In this document: in pieces, positions 51,905 through 60,421 of the stretch
Position numbering within the stretch: position 1 is the first letter of the stretch
Layout of the letters: every line of letters starts with the position of its first letter
Source: Sphingobacterium sp. HMA12
GTDB taxonomy: Bacteria; Bacteroidota; Bacteroidia; Sphingobacteriales; Sphingobacteriaceae
NCBI RefSeq assembly: GCF_002933815.1
Contig: NZ_BEYR01000001.1
Coordinates: 2,349,765-2,413,764, forward strand
Length of the DNA stretch: 64,000 bases
Direction of reading: 5' to 3'
Notes under the pieces: model-generated
What the model saw: only the letters and a program-made list of their open reading frames with translations
What the model was told of the DNA's origin: nothing
Databases searched by the model: none
Program-made: the position numbers and the translations under genes

Positions 51905-53989
51905 TTATTTCCTTTTGGGTTTCCGCTTTTCAAATTCAAAAGACACTTTGCCTGTATCGTCCATGACGATATAGGCATCAAATTTATTGCCCGACTTACT
52001 TTTCATGCCTTTGATAAGATTGGTCTTACCTTTGGTCACGAGGCTTTCTATATCGGCAATGCTCAAAGGCACTCCACACACGGTACGGAATTGAAGCCAA
52101 CTGCACCCCTTATCAGGGCATTTTACAACCTTATTCCACATCAATAACTGATGGCTCTTGCATTTGGGGCAGGTCAGTTCGGGTTGCTTTTCTTTGGCAA
52201 TGCTCATATCCAAAATCTCCCGTGTAATGGAAGTGGTATAGGCTTCCATATCCCTGTGAAAAGCATCTGCATCTGTCTCGTTGTTCTCGATTTTTTGCAA
52301 CGCCAATTCCCATTCGGCTGTCATGGCTACATCGGCAATCTTTTTGTCCTTGACAGCCCCGTAAACCTGCAACCCCTTATCGGTAGGGATTAGCGATTTC
52401 TTTTCTCGCCGTATATAATCCCTTTTAAAAAGGGTTTCTATAATGGATGCTCTTGTGGCAGGTGTGCCGATACCGATGTCTTTTAGGGCTTTGCGTTCGT
52501 CCTCGTTGTCCACTTCCTTTCCGGCATTTTCCATTGCGGACAACAGACCTGCCTCGGTGTAAAGTACGGGCGGTTTGGTTTTCTTTTCCAGTACGGAAGC
52601 CTCTTTGATTTTCAGTTCATCACCGACCTTTAATTCCGGCAGTTCCTGTACAGGCTCGCTGTCGTCATCTGCAAATTTTTCTTTGATACCACGCCATCCG
52701 GCTTCGAGGATTTTGCACCCTTTCAATGTGAAATCACAGTGTAAAGCCTGCAATCCGATGTCGGTTATTTCTTTAGTACAGGCAGATGAAAGGGCTTCCA
52801 GTAAGCGGTGCGCAATCATATCATATATGACGTTTTCGTGTGCGGACAGTTCGGACGGGATTTTTTCGGTAATCAGCAGACCGTGGTGGTCTGTTACTTT
52901 TACATCGTTCACGATACGTTTATTGAAACGCCCCCATTTCACTTTCCCGACAGCCTTTTTGCACGAAGCCCTTGCCTCCAAATTCCTAATCAGTGCAGGG
53001 ATTTCCGACCACATATCTTCGGGTATATATTTGCTCCCTGTACGTGGATAGGTGATAAACTTCTTTTCGTAAAGGCTTTGGGCAATGTTCAATGTTTCCT
53101 CGGCGGTATAGGATGCTCTTTTGTTGGCTTCTTTCTGCAATCCCGTAAGGTCGAATAGCAAAGGCGGTTGCTCCGTAACCGTTTTGCTCTCGACTGCCGT
53201 AACAGTAGCCGTTCCGGCACGTTGGATAGATTTCAGCGTATCGTCAGCAAGTTTTCTGTCATCCCATTTGGTCTTTGAAAGGCTCTTAAAGTCCACAAAT
53301 TCTCTGCGGTGTTCCAACTGGATTTGGAAATATTTTTTGATGGCAAAATCCCTGTTTTCCAAATACCGCTTGCAGACAAGGGTAAGCGTTGGCGTTTGTA
53401 CCCGTCCGAGCGAGTACACGCCACGACCTGCCGAAATGCTCAACGCCTGCGAGGCATTGATACCCACAAGCCAATCGGCTCTACTTCGCCCTTGTCCGGC
53501 TCTGTACAGCCCGTCAAAATCGCTTCCGGCTTTTAGGCTGTCAAAACCCTGTTTAATCGCTTTTTCTGTTAACGAGCTTATCCATAGACGTTCAAAGGGT
53601 TTACGGCATTTTAGGTATTCGTAGATGTACCTAAAGATGAGTTCGCCCTCACGTCCGGCATCGGTGGCCACGATAATACTATCGCATCTACCGATGACCT
53701 GTTCGATGGTTTTCAACTGTTTCAATGCTCCGCTATCGGGAACATAGCTTTTGTCCTTTTTTATCTTTCGTACCGTCAGTAAAAAAGGGTCGGGCAATAT
53801 GGGCAGGGCTTCACGTTGGAAGCCCGACACCCGGTAATCTTCGGGCATCGCCAGTCCGACCAAATGCCCCAATGCCCACGTAACTTCATACCCGTTTCCC
53901 GTTAGGTAGCCATCCCGTTTTTCGGTCGCTCCCAATAAGGTAGCTATTTCCCTTGCCACACTTGGCTTTTCTGCAATGATTGCTTTCAT
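51905..53989 (-). CDS. topB: DNA topoisomerase III
   Basis: A 694-aa type IA topoisomerase. The N-terminal TOPRIM domain begins KAIIAEKPSVAREIATLLG, the active-site Tyr is in KKFITYPRTGSKYIPE, and the C-terminus has a zinc-finger-like CPKCKSHQLLMWNKVVKCPDKGC. Topoisomerase III genes are standard on Bacteroidetes conjugative transposons, where they may resolve DNA during transfer. It follows the DUF4099 gene on the same strand with a 94-bp gap containing a CCCCTC/GAGGGG hairpin. Confidence 0.96.
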   Translation of the reverse strand: MKAIIAEKPSVAREIATLLGATEKRDGYLTGNGYEVTWALGHLVGLAMPEDYRVSGFQREALPILPDPFLLTVRKIKKDKSYVPDSGALKQLKTIEQVIGRCDSIIVATDAGREGELIFRYIYEYLKCRKPFERLWISSLTEKAIKQGFDSLKAGSDFDGLYRAGQGRSRADWLVGINASQALSISAGRGVYSLGRVQTPTLTLVCKRYLENRDFAIKKYFQIQLEHRREFVDFKSLSKTKWDDRKLADDTLKSIQRAGTATVTAVESKTVTEQPPLLFDLTGLQKEANKRASYTAEETLNIAQSLYEKKFITYPRTGSKYIPEDMWSEIPALIRNLEARASCKKAVGKVKWGRFNKRIVNDVKVTDHHGLLITEKIPSELSAHENVIYDMIAHRLLEALSSACTKEITDIGLQALHCDFTLKGCKILEAGWRGIKEKFADDDSEPVQELPELKVGDELKIKEASVLEKKTKPPVLYTEAGLLSAMENAGKEVDNEDERKALKDIGIGTPATRASIIETLFKRDYIRREKKSLIPTDKGLQVYGAVKDKKIADVAMTAEWELALQKIENNETDADAFHRDMEAYTTSITREILDMSIAKEKQPELTCPKCKSHQLLMWNKVVKCPDKGCSWLQFRTVCGVPLSIADIESLVTKGKTNLIKGMKSKSGNKFDAYIVMDDTGKVSFEFEKRKPKRK

Positions 53990-54083
53990 AATGCTAATGG
54001 ATTAAGTGTTGGACATTTCTCTTTGAGAAACCCCTCGTATTCTGTGAGAGGGGATTTCCAAAGAAAAATGTTTTTTGATGGTA

Positions 54084-55526
54084 TTATCTTCTTACCCCTT
54101 TGGATTTAGCCGGAGCATTGGGGTTGTTCTGCCGTTGCTGTTGGGTTTTGTTTTTCGGCGTTTGTTGTTCCGGTTTCAATGGCTCTCTGATGTTCTTTGT
54201 CGCCTCGTTGGTCTTTCCCTCGGAATTTACGCCTACCTGTGTTTTGTGTGCTTCGGCAGGCTGTGCCTTATTTTTCAACGCATTGGGGTTTTTAAAGCTA
54301 AAATTATAGCCTCCCGTTTCTTTGTTCAATGTAACATACCCCTTATACGGATGTCCTTGCCCATCTTTGAAATCCGACACATAAATAGTTTTGCCATCCG
54401 TAAGTTGCTTGTACTGTTCATCGGAGAACGTTTTACCACGGTAATATTTCGGGTCTTGTTCCTGTGTTTGCTTGGGTGCTTTATCGCCAAAAAGAAACTC
54501 TGGGTATTTTTTATCGGCGTTGAACTGTATATAGGCATTTTTGTTCGTACTGTTTTTAAAATCCAACCCCTCCAAATAAATGGCTTTCCCATCTTTCAAA
54601 TCCTGTTTTTGGTCATCGGTCAGCTTTACGCCCTTAATCTCATCGGGTACTTTTATCCTGTCCTGCCGGAATGCGATAACCTCATTCGTTAGATGGTCTA
54701 TACTGATAATGGACGGTATTTTTTCTCCGGTTTTGCGGTTGGTCAATTCCACTACACGCCCCATGTTTCCGGTTTTCAGCAGGTTTTCCCTGTCCTCTTT
54801 GGTAAATTCGTGACCAAAGAAAGGGGTATGGAGGTTTGGCTCATGGCGGACACCATACATCATAAGTACAGGTTTCCCGTTTTCACCGTCTTGGAAACCG
54901 AGACGTGCCTCCGAGCGCATAATAACCGAACCGAAATTGAAACTTGTCGGATAGACTTTATTGGTTTTATAGCCTTTCAATAGCAAGTCCAACTGTCCGT
55001 CTTTTTCAAGTCGTTCTTTGTTTACCCCGAATTGCTCTAAATTTTTCCAGTCAACGTCTTCCGCTTTATAGCGATGATCGTTTTTTTCCTCTGCTTCCTG
55101 CATTTGGGGTGTTGCCTGTGGTACTTCCACATCCTTTTTGGTTTCCTGCTGTTTCTCTTTTGGCTCTTTGACCTCATGCTTTGCCATGACGGCTTCACCC
55201 TCTTTGGTCGGGGTATCGACCTGTTTCTGTATCTGTTTGGCAGTATCGACCGCTTCATTTGCAGGTACTTTAAAGAATGAAAAGTGGGTCGGGTCTTTTA
55301 GCTGTCGCCAAAAGTTGGAGAAGAAATTTGTAAACAGATCTCCGGCTCTGTCCACTCGCATAAATTGGTTTTGGTTTTTCTTGTTGGCATCTACGGTTTT
55401 CAGATTGCCGTTTTCGTCAACACCTGCGACGGCTTGGATGGTCTTTTTTTCCTTGTCCATCACCAATAGCACATCCGAAAGCTGTTCGGGATATTGCTGT
55501 GGATTTTCGTTTGCTTGTTCGCTCAT
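54084..55526 (-). CDS. DUF4099/DUF3945 domain protein
   Basis: A 480-aa protein common on Bacteroidetes mobile elements. The N-terminal part contains QYPEQLSDVLLVMDKEKKTIQAVAGVDENG, the DUF4099-type part follows at about 160-260 (EDVDWKNLEQFGVNKERLEKDGQLDLLLKGYKT), and DUF3945-type repeats are GVKLTDDQKQDLKDGKAIYLEGL and RGKTFSDEQYKQLTDGKTIYVSDF. The C-terminus is Pro/Gln/Lys-rich and disordered. The function is unknown, but co-occurrence with topoisomerase III and the HTH protein suggests DNA processing. Confidence 0.85.
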   Translation of the reverse strand: MSEQANENPQQYPEQLSDVLLVMDKEKKTIQAVAGVDENGNLKTVDANKKNQNQFMRVDRAGDLFTNFFSNFWRQLKDPTHFSFFKVPANEAVDTAKQIQKQVDTPTKEGEAVMAKHEVKEPKEKQQETKKDVEVPQATPQMQEAEEKNDHRYKAEDVDWKNLEQFGVNKERLEKDGQLDLLLKGYKTNKVYPTSFNFGSVIMRSEARLGFQDGENGKPVLMMYGVRHEPNLHTPFFGHEFTKEDRENLLKTGNMGRVVELTNRKTGEKIPSIISIDHLTNEVIAFRQDRIKVPDEIKGVKLTDDQKQDLKDGKAIYLEGLDFKNSTNKNAYIQFNADKKYPEFLFGDKAPKQTQEQDPKYYRGKTFSDEQYKQLTDGKTIYVSDFKDGQGHPYKGYVTLNKETGGYNFSFKNPNALKNKAQPAEAHKTQVGVNSEGKTNEATKNIREPLKPEQQTPKNKTQQQRQNNPNAPAKSKGVRR

Positions 55527-55613
55527 GATATTGATTTTTTAAAGTTTACATTGTCCGAATGTAGGTGAAGCAGATACGGCATAGCCGTATTCGTCCTCAC
55601 GTGGTAGGGTTTG

Positions 55614-55922
55614 TCATCGGTTTTCTTTTGTACGCCGTATAGGGGCTTTGAAACTCTCCCTGATGAACTGGTGTACATCCGATAGTTTGTAGTACAACTT
55701 TCCGCTGATGGTGTAATACGGTAGCTTCCCTGTGGAGCGGTAGCGTTGCAGGGAACGATGGCTGATTTTCAGCATGAGGAGCAGGTCTTGGTTGTCCAAA
55801 AGTTCCTCGCCGTCTATACTGTGGCGTTCTTTCTTGATGTTGAGGACGTATTCTTTCAAAATGTCGAAGCGTTCCATGATACGTTCCATCCAAGCGATAA
55901 ATTCCATTCTGTCGATGTTCAT
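55614..55922 (-). CDS. Excisionase-like helix-turn-helix protein
   Basis: A 102-aa protein with a MerR/HTH_17-type domain: LLDNQDLLLMLKISHRSLQRYRSTGKLPYYTISGKLYYKLSDVHQFIRES. Such proteins on ICEs act as excisionases/directionality factors or as regulators. It precedes the DUF4099 and topB genes; directly upstream is a region dense in AGCACTTT boxes and palindromes which may be its operator. Confidence 0.85.
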   Translation of the reverse strand: MNIDRMEFIAWMERIMERFDILKEYVLNIKKERHSIDGEELLDNQDLLLMLKISHRSLQRYRSTGKLPYYTISGKLYYKLSDVHQFIRESFKAPIRRTKENR

Positions 55923-55982
55923 AGCAATACTTTTTAATGATTTAACACTACAAAATTGGAGCGATTGGCGGAGGCTGTCATC

Positions 55983-56124
55983 CGATACGTATGTATCAAA
56001 AAAGCACTTTTTTCATTTTTTTACAAATTGTGTAAAGTGCTGTTTTTAGGGGATTTCAGCACTTTTGGTCAATCACTTGGTGTCCTATCCAACCCATTTG
56101 CCGATAGACACATATCGGCAAATG
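55983..56124. promoter_or_regulatory. AGCACTTT boxes and palindromes upstream of the HTH gene
   Basis: GATAC-GTAT-GTATC lies at about 55984-55997. Three AGCACTTT-type boxes in alternating orientation lie around 56003-56010, 56034-56042 and 56057-56065; the latter two form AAAGTGCTG/CAGCACTTT. CATTTGCCGATA (56095-56106) and TATCGGCAAATG (56113-56124) form a perfect 12-bp inverted repeat. Probably operator sites for the HTH protein or an accessory recombination site; not a simple terminator. Confidence 0.45.
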
Positions 56125-56127
56125 CAC

Positions 56128-56160
56128 AAAAAAAGGACAGCACCGTTTGATGCTGTCCTT
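56128..56160 (-). terminator. Terminator after rteC 2
   Basis: AAGGACAGCA (56133-56142) and TGCTGTCCTT (56151-56160), 10-bp perfect stem, 8-nt loop, seven T on the minus strand, 24 bp after the rteC stop. Confidence 0.85.
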
Positions 56161-56183
56161 ATACCGGAAAGATAAGATAACAA

Positions 56184-57032
56184 TTACAGGCTTTCTTCCC
56201 TGTCCATATATTTCTCCAGACTGTATTTCAGTTGGTCTAAAAACAATGTCCGTGAGCCTGCACGGGTTTTCATTCTATGGAAGCTGTTGTGTATGTCATT
56301 CAGCGAAATGCGGAACAGGATTTGAAATACCATACTTATTTTGCGGATGCCTATTTTACCATGTGAAATGGCATCGCAGGCGTAGAGTGCATAAATCAAT
56401 TCGATAAGGGCATTTTTTGTCTGTGTCCAAAAAAAATCTTTTGTTTCCTCGTGTTGGAGCAATACATCGGGATTTTGTTCGGGGTTTAGTTTAGTCGTCA
56501 GGTAATTATAGATTAATTCGTTGGCTATGATTTTCGCCACCTTATAATCAAAGTAGGTTGAAAATTTGGGGTCGATTTCAAATACAAAGCTGTTCAGCCC
56601 GTCATAATAATTGATGTTTCCCAACGTGAAATAATTTCCGTCACGGTCGGTTCTGCCGGAACGGAAGTACCTGTAAAATTCAGAATTGCAGACATGCTCG
56701 GTGTATTCCTGTTTTAAGTCACGCAGTTGCAAAGCGAAATAGTTTTGATACAGGTTTCCGTTACCCACGGGGCAAGCCGTTTCAATGCGGTACACCTTAT
56801 TGTAATAGATAAGTTTTCCGAGGATGTTCGGCTTTACCTGTTTAAAAAATTGGATTTCCTCATCCTTACTGGAAAAGCCGTCTTTTATTACGTCATCTTT
56901 AACGGTACTTAACAACTCTTGGAGGTATACCGTCATCTTATATGCTTCGTCAATGAAACTGGATGTTTCGGCTGACAGCTTTCTCTCTTGCTTTTGGATT
57001 TCAGCCACAATGTTGTTCAAAGGATGTCTCAT
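56184..57032 (-). CDS. rteC: RteC-domain protein 2
   Basis: A 282-aa RteC family protein. The blocks DGFSSKDEEIQFFKQVKPNILGKLIYYNKVYRIET, FDYKVAKIIANELIYNYLT and ALIELIYALYACDAISHGKIGIRKISMVFQ align with the paralogue at 50915. In CTnDOT RteC activates transcription of the excision operon; here it may do so for the HTH/DUF4099/topB block, which lies downstream beyond a terminator. It is the last intact gene before the right end of the element. Confidence 0.88.
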   Translation of the reverse strand: MRHPLNNIVAEIQKQERKLSAETSSFIDEAYKMTVYLQELLSTVKDDVIKDGFSSKDEEIQFFKQVKPNILGKLIYYNKVYRIETACPVGNGNLYQNYFALQLRDLKQEYTEHVCNSEFYRYFRSGRTDRDGNYFTLGNINYYDGLNSFVFEIDPKFSTYFDYKVAKIIANELIYNYLTTKLNPEQNPDVLLQHEETKDFFWTQTKNALIELIYALYACDAISHGKIGIRKISMVFQILFRISLNDIHNSFHRMKTRAGSRTLFLDQLKYSLEKYMDREESL

Positions 57033-57175
57033 AGCTAAGATTTTTTAAAACTGAACACTATCACTATTTATGCACAAATATTGTCCTTAGCAATGAGTTT
57101 CTTTCATGATACAGGTCGAAGTCGGGAAAGATTTTTTTTGAAGACCACATTGAAATTTTCGGAGAAAAGCCATTG

Positions 57176-57340
57176 TCATCTTTTCAATTTGTTTACCTTT
57201 GTCGAAATTTGAAGCTGTTTAGGTTTAGGTTGATTAACCTTTTCCACGAATATATCAGATTGGTACGGACTGTCTTTAAGTTGATTTAATCGTCTTAAAT
57301 CTTCCAAAAAAGAGTTCGAGTTCTGTACCAGCGGGTTCAC
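57176..57340 (-). pseudogene. Detached 3' coding end of the recombinase (proposed)
   Basis: If the circular element is rebuilt by joining 8304 to 57342 through the core repeat, the recombinase frame enters here at the GTG 57340-57338 and stays open for 54 codons (Val of the shared core plus 53 new residues) to TGA 57178-57176. It reads NPLVQNSNSFLEDLRRLN at the start and ends KVNKLKR, polar and helix-like. In the integrated state it has no start codon of its own. Confidence 0.5.
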
Positions 57341-57342
57341 TT
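57328..57342 (+). repeat. Candidate attR core of the ICE
   Basis: CCAGCGGG-T-TCACTT matches the tRNA-Lys 3' end (8289-8303) with one mismatch. It is followed after 2 bp by a strong terminator that is probably the original tRNA-Lys terminator. Upstream GTTCGA (57314-57319) also resembles the tRNA T loop. Confidence 0.65.
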
Positions 57343-57344
57343 AG

Positions 57345-57373
57345 AAAAGCTAATCGCAAGATTAGCTTTTTTT
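57345..57373 (+). terminator. Displaced native terminator of tRNA-Lys
   Basis: AAAAGCTAATC (57345-57355), loop GCAA, GATTAGCTTTT (57360-57370) with the T-run continuing to 57373. In the empty site it would stand 2 bp after the core, directly behind tRNA-Lys; the ICE has moved it about 49 kb away. Confidence 0.8.
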
Positions 57374-57542
57374 GTTTAAGGGGATTAGGATTTGAACGAA
57401 GGGCCGACCGGGTTCGATCCGTCGGAGGCTCAGGGATGTGCAGAAATCAAAAAAAAGCATCAAATATGCTAGATATATTACAAACTATTTACGCTTTAAA
57501 TTGTCGTTACTACATAAAAGATAAATAATTAAAAGACCCATT

Positions 57543-57719
57543 ATGAAAAGAATATTGCCTTTTACCCTGATATTAAGTACATTTCTACTTATGACGAGCT
57601 GCTCAGTCATAGAAAGCATCTTTAAAGCTGGTGTCTGGACCGGCATACTTATCGTCGTTGTTGTCGTAACCCTTATCATATGGCTAATTAGTAAGCTTTT
57701 TGGCGGAACCAAAGAATAA
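57543..57719 (+). CDS. Small lipoprotein with membrane helix
   Basis: A 58-aa protein: MKRILPFTLILSTFLLMTSC with a lipobox Cys20, a short SVIESIFKAGVWTG segment, then a transmembrane helix (about 34-51: GILIVVVVVTLIIWLISKLF) and GGTKE. Short proteins of this layout are common in Sphingobacteriaceae and have no known function. The ATG is at 57543; stop TAA 57717-57719. It is the first host gene to the right of the ICE. Confidence 0.75.
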   Translation: MKRILPFTLILSTFLLMTSCSVIESIFKAGVWTGILIVVVVVTLIIWLISKLFGGTKE

Positions 57720-58013
57720 ACAGGGATACATTATTTTTTCCAAAACGGAAATATCCCGCATGGATCGTAGCCAGTCTCCAGCCTTCCCTCTCCCGGCTGT
57801 ACCAAATTCTTCAAATAAACCTTTTTTAGGGGATTACTATTGGTTTTTACAATCTCCATTTGAAAACCTTTTTTTTATCTTATCTTTATAATTTAATAAT
57901 TCATCATCTGAATACAATTAGACCTGCTAAGTAGCATGCGTAAAAATAATTCGATCTCTATTCCATAGTGAATGGAACGGGAACGATTATAAGAAACGGA
58001 GAGGAAAGAGAAC

Positions 58014-59051
58014 ATGAAAAGAGTCACCTTAAAAGAGATTGGAAAGCAATTAAACCTGTCACCGGGAACTATTTCCAAAGCGCTTAATGATAGTCATGAA
58101 ATCAGTGCGGAAACAAAAAAAATGATACTAGCTTACACCCAAAAGATTAACTATATACCCAATTTTTCCGCCAAAAGCCTAAAAACAGGACGTTCAAATA
58201 CACTGGCCATTATCGTCCCTTTTATTTCCAGTTCGTTCTTCTTTGATTTTTACGAAGAAATCTCTCTTATTTTATCGCAAACAAATTATCAATTAATCCT
58301 ACTACAAACCTTCAACGATGAGAAAAAAGAAAAGGAGGCGTTAGAACTCTGTGTGCAAAGTAATATCGACGGCATTATCATTTCCCCGGTAAAAAATGAT
58401 TCCAGCCTATCGCTGTTAATCTACATCATGGACCAAATATGTCCGATTATTATATTTGATCGAATAAATCACCAACTTGACACCTTTAAAATTGGTATAC
58501 AGAATAACAAAGTGATTTATCAAGCCACGGCGGAAATGATAAAAAATGGACGCAAAAACATTATGCTATTGCTCTGTAAAGATATCGGAGGAAATGCCAC
58601 TAGAATTAAAGGCTACAAAGATGCCCTTTTTAACAGCTCGGTTCCTTACAACCAAGATAATATTGTTGAAATATCTTATTCAAGCCCTAAAGATGATATT
58701 GATGAGGAACTCGAACGTAAAATAAGCGCTTTATTAAACAGTCCATCTCCTCCAGACGCACTTTTATCTACTACTGACACTTTATCATTAAAGGTCTTAC
58801 ATATTTTAAATAAGCTTAAGGTGAAGATTCCTGAAAACATGAATTTAATCGGATTCAGTAATACACCCTTTGCGAATAGCCTGAACCCATCGTTGACAAC
58901 GATTACTCAGCCCACACGCCTCATGGCTGATAAATCAGTGGAACTGTTACTTGAAATGCTGAAAAAGAGAAACAAAAAAAATTATTTTGAATTTGAGACT
59001 TATTTTTTGGACTGCCAAATAGAACACCGAAAATCAACCTCTGCTTTTTGA
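58014..59051 (+). CDS. LacI-family transcriptional regulator
   Basis: A 345-aa regulator. The N-terminal LacI HTH is VTLKEIGKQLNLSPGTISKALNDSHEISAETKK (residues 3-35), followed by the hinge NFSAKSLKTGRSNTLAIIVPF and a periplasmic-binding-like ligand domain (to 330). It likely controls the sugar genes 59098-61174 downstream on the same strand. A short palindrome TTCCAT-AGTGA-ATGGAA (57961-57977) 37 bp upstream might be its operator. Confidence 0.93.
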   Translation: MKRVTLKEIGKQLNLSPGTISKALNDSHEISAETKKMILAYTQKINYIPNFSAKSLKTGRSNTLAIIVPFISSSFFFDFYEEISLILSQTNYQLILLQTFNDEKKEKEALELCVQSNIDGIIISPVKNDSSLSLLIYIMDQICPIIIFDRINHQLDTFKIGIQNNKVIYQATAEMIKNGRKNIMLLLCKDIGGNATRIKGYKDALFNSSVPYNQDNIVEISYSSPKDDIDEELERKISALLNSPSPPDALLSTTDTLSLKVLHILNKLKVKIPENMNLIGFSNTPFANSLNPSLTTITQPTRLMADKSVELLLEMLKKRNKKNYFEFETYFLDCQIEHRKSTSAF

Positions 59052-59097
59052 CAAAATTTAACCTTATTACAATCATTTATAACCATAAAACATAAAA

Positions 59098-60408
59098 ATG
59101 CCACGTCATTCCGATAACCACCCAGAACACAATTCAAGAAGGTCCTTCCTGAAAAAATCCAGTATTATTGCACTCGGGACATCACTACCAACCTCCACCC
59201 TATTAGCCTTTACGGATCAATCCAAAGATCAGGTTATTAAAGTAGGATTAATAGGTTGTGGCGGCAGGGGTACCGGCGCAGCCATTCAAGCTTTGCAGGC
59301 CGACCCAAACTGTCAAATTACTGCAATGGCCGATGTTTTTCAGGATCGCATGGATGAATCTTACGCCGCTTTAATGGAGGTTCGCCCGAAACAAGTAAAA
59401 ATAGACAAAGGAAGCAAATTTTTGGGATTCGACGCATATGAAAAAGTCATCAATAGCGATGTGGATGTCGTATTGTTAACCTCACCCCCGGCATTTAGAC
59501 CGCTTCATTTAAAAGCTGCCGTTCAAGCAAAAAAACATATCTTCTGTGAAAAACCGATGGCGGTCGATATCCCCGGATTACACAGCGTCCAGCAATCGGT
59601 AAAAAAAGCTAAGGAATTAAACTTATCACTTGTATCTGGTTTTTGTTTTCGCTACGATCTACCAAACCGGGCGACATTCACCAAAGTACTGGAAGGGGCA
59701 ATAGGCGAGGTAAAATCAGTCAGCACATTTCGTTATGGCGGCGAAGCAACTTATATCGAACCTCGCCCAGAATGGAATAAAATGACGCAGCAAATGAGGA
59801 ATTGGTTTTATTACAACTGGCTTTCAGGCGATTTTATTGTGGAACAGGCGGTACATAGTCTAGACATGATGTCTTGGGCAATGGGTGATGTTATGCCCAT
59901 CTCCGCAATGGGTACAGGTGGCCGACAAGTCCGCATAGATCCAAAGTATGGAAATATCTATGATCATTTTGCAATTGAATTTAAATATGCAAATGGCGCA
60001 ATCGGAACGCACTTCTGTCGACAACAAGCCGGAACCACGCCAAGAAACTCGGTAAGCATGCTCGGAACTGAGGGACTCGCTGAGGTTGTGATCGGCGGAA
60101 AGCATACCATATCCGGGAAAGTAGACTGGAACTACACTGGTACAAAAAACAACATGTACCAAACACAACATGATGAGTTGTTTGCATCAATACGACGCAA
60201 CAAACCAATCAACGATGGCGAGTGGATGAGCAACAGTACCCTCTTGGCGATCTGGGCAAGGATGGCCGGTTATACAGGACAAAATTTGACATTTGACCAG
60301 GTAATGAATTCAAAAGAAAATCTTGGCCCTGAATTAGCTTCCTATAATTGGGAACTCAATGTTGATGGTCCGCCAATTGCCATACCGGGGAAGACGAAAT
60401 TTAGTTAA
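59098..60408 (+). CDS. Tat-exported Gfo/Idh/MocA oxidoreductase
   Basis: A 436-aa NAD(P)-dependent oxidoreductase. The Tat signal is NSRRSFLKKSSIIALGTSLPTS (about 14-35), the Rossmann entry VIKVGLIGCGGRGTGAAIQAL, then CEKPMAVD with the catalytic-type EKP motif and the substrate domain with WNKMTQQMRNWFYYNWLSGDFIVEQAVHSLD. These enzymes oxidise or epimerise sugars, often in the periplasm of Bacteroidetes. It follows the LacI gene by 46 bp and precedes the DUF1080 gene by 13 bp. Confidence 0.93.
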   Translation: MPRHSDNHPEHNSRRSFLKKSSIIALGTSLPTSTLLAFTDQSKDQVIKVGLIGCGGRGTGAAIQALQADPNCQITAMADVFQDRMDESYAALMEVRPKQVKIDKGSKFLGFDAYEKVINSDVDVVLLTSPPAFRPLHLKAAVQAKKHIFCEKPMAVDIPGLHSVQQSVKKAKELNLSLVSGFCFRYDLPNRATFTKVLEGAIGEVKSVSTFRYGGEATYIEPRPEWNKMTQQMRNWFYYNWLSGDFIVEQAVHSLDMMSWAMGDVMPISAMGTGGRQVRIDPKYGNIYDHFAIEFKYANGAIGTHFCRQQAGTTPRNSVSMLGTEGLAEVVIGGKHTISGKVDWNYTGTKNNMYQTQHDELFASIRRNKPINDGEWMSNSTLLAIWARMAGYTGQNLTFDQVMNSKENLGPELASYNWELNVDGPPIAIPGKTKFS

Positions 60409-60421
60409 GCAATAAAACCTG

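Larger units (their letters stand above)
8289..57342. mobile_element. Integrative and conjugative element in tRNA-Lys (about 49 kb)
   Basis: Bounded by the 15-bp imperfect core repeat. It contains a serine recombinase at the left end, ArdA, a traA-traQ type IV secretion set, mobA/mobB/coupling protein, topoisomerase III, a DUF4099 protein, an excisionase-like HTH protein and two RteC proteins, the standard equipment of Bacteroidetes conjugative transposons. Base composition changes at the borders: the tra block is visibly richer in G+C than host genes, while the cargo islands (11.4-15.6, 25.4-31.3, 36-39.2, 41.4-51 kb) are AT-rich. No tetracycline or other classical resistance gene is recognised. 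Confidence 0.9.

Noticed and set aside
51905..53989. Several plus-strand ORFs of 60-167 codons across topB
   Set aside because: Long antisense frames caused by codon bias of the topoisomerase gene; no start context or family features.
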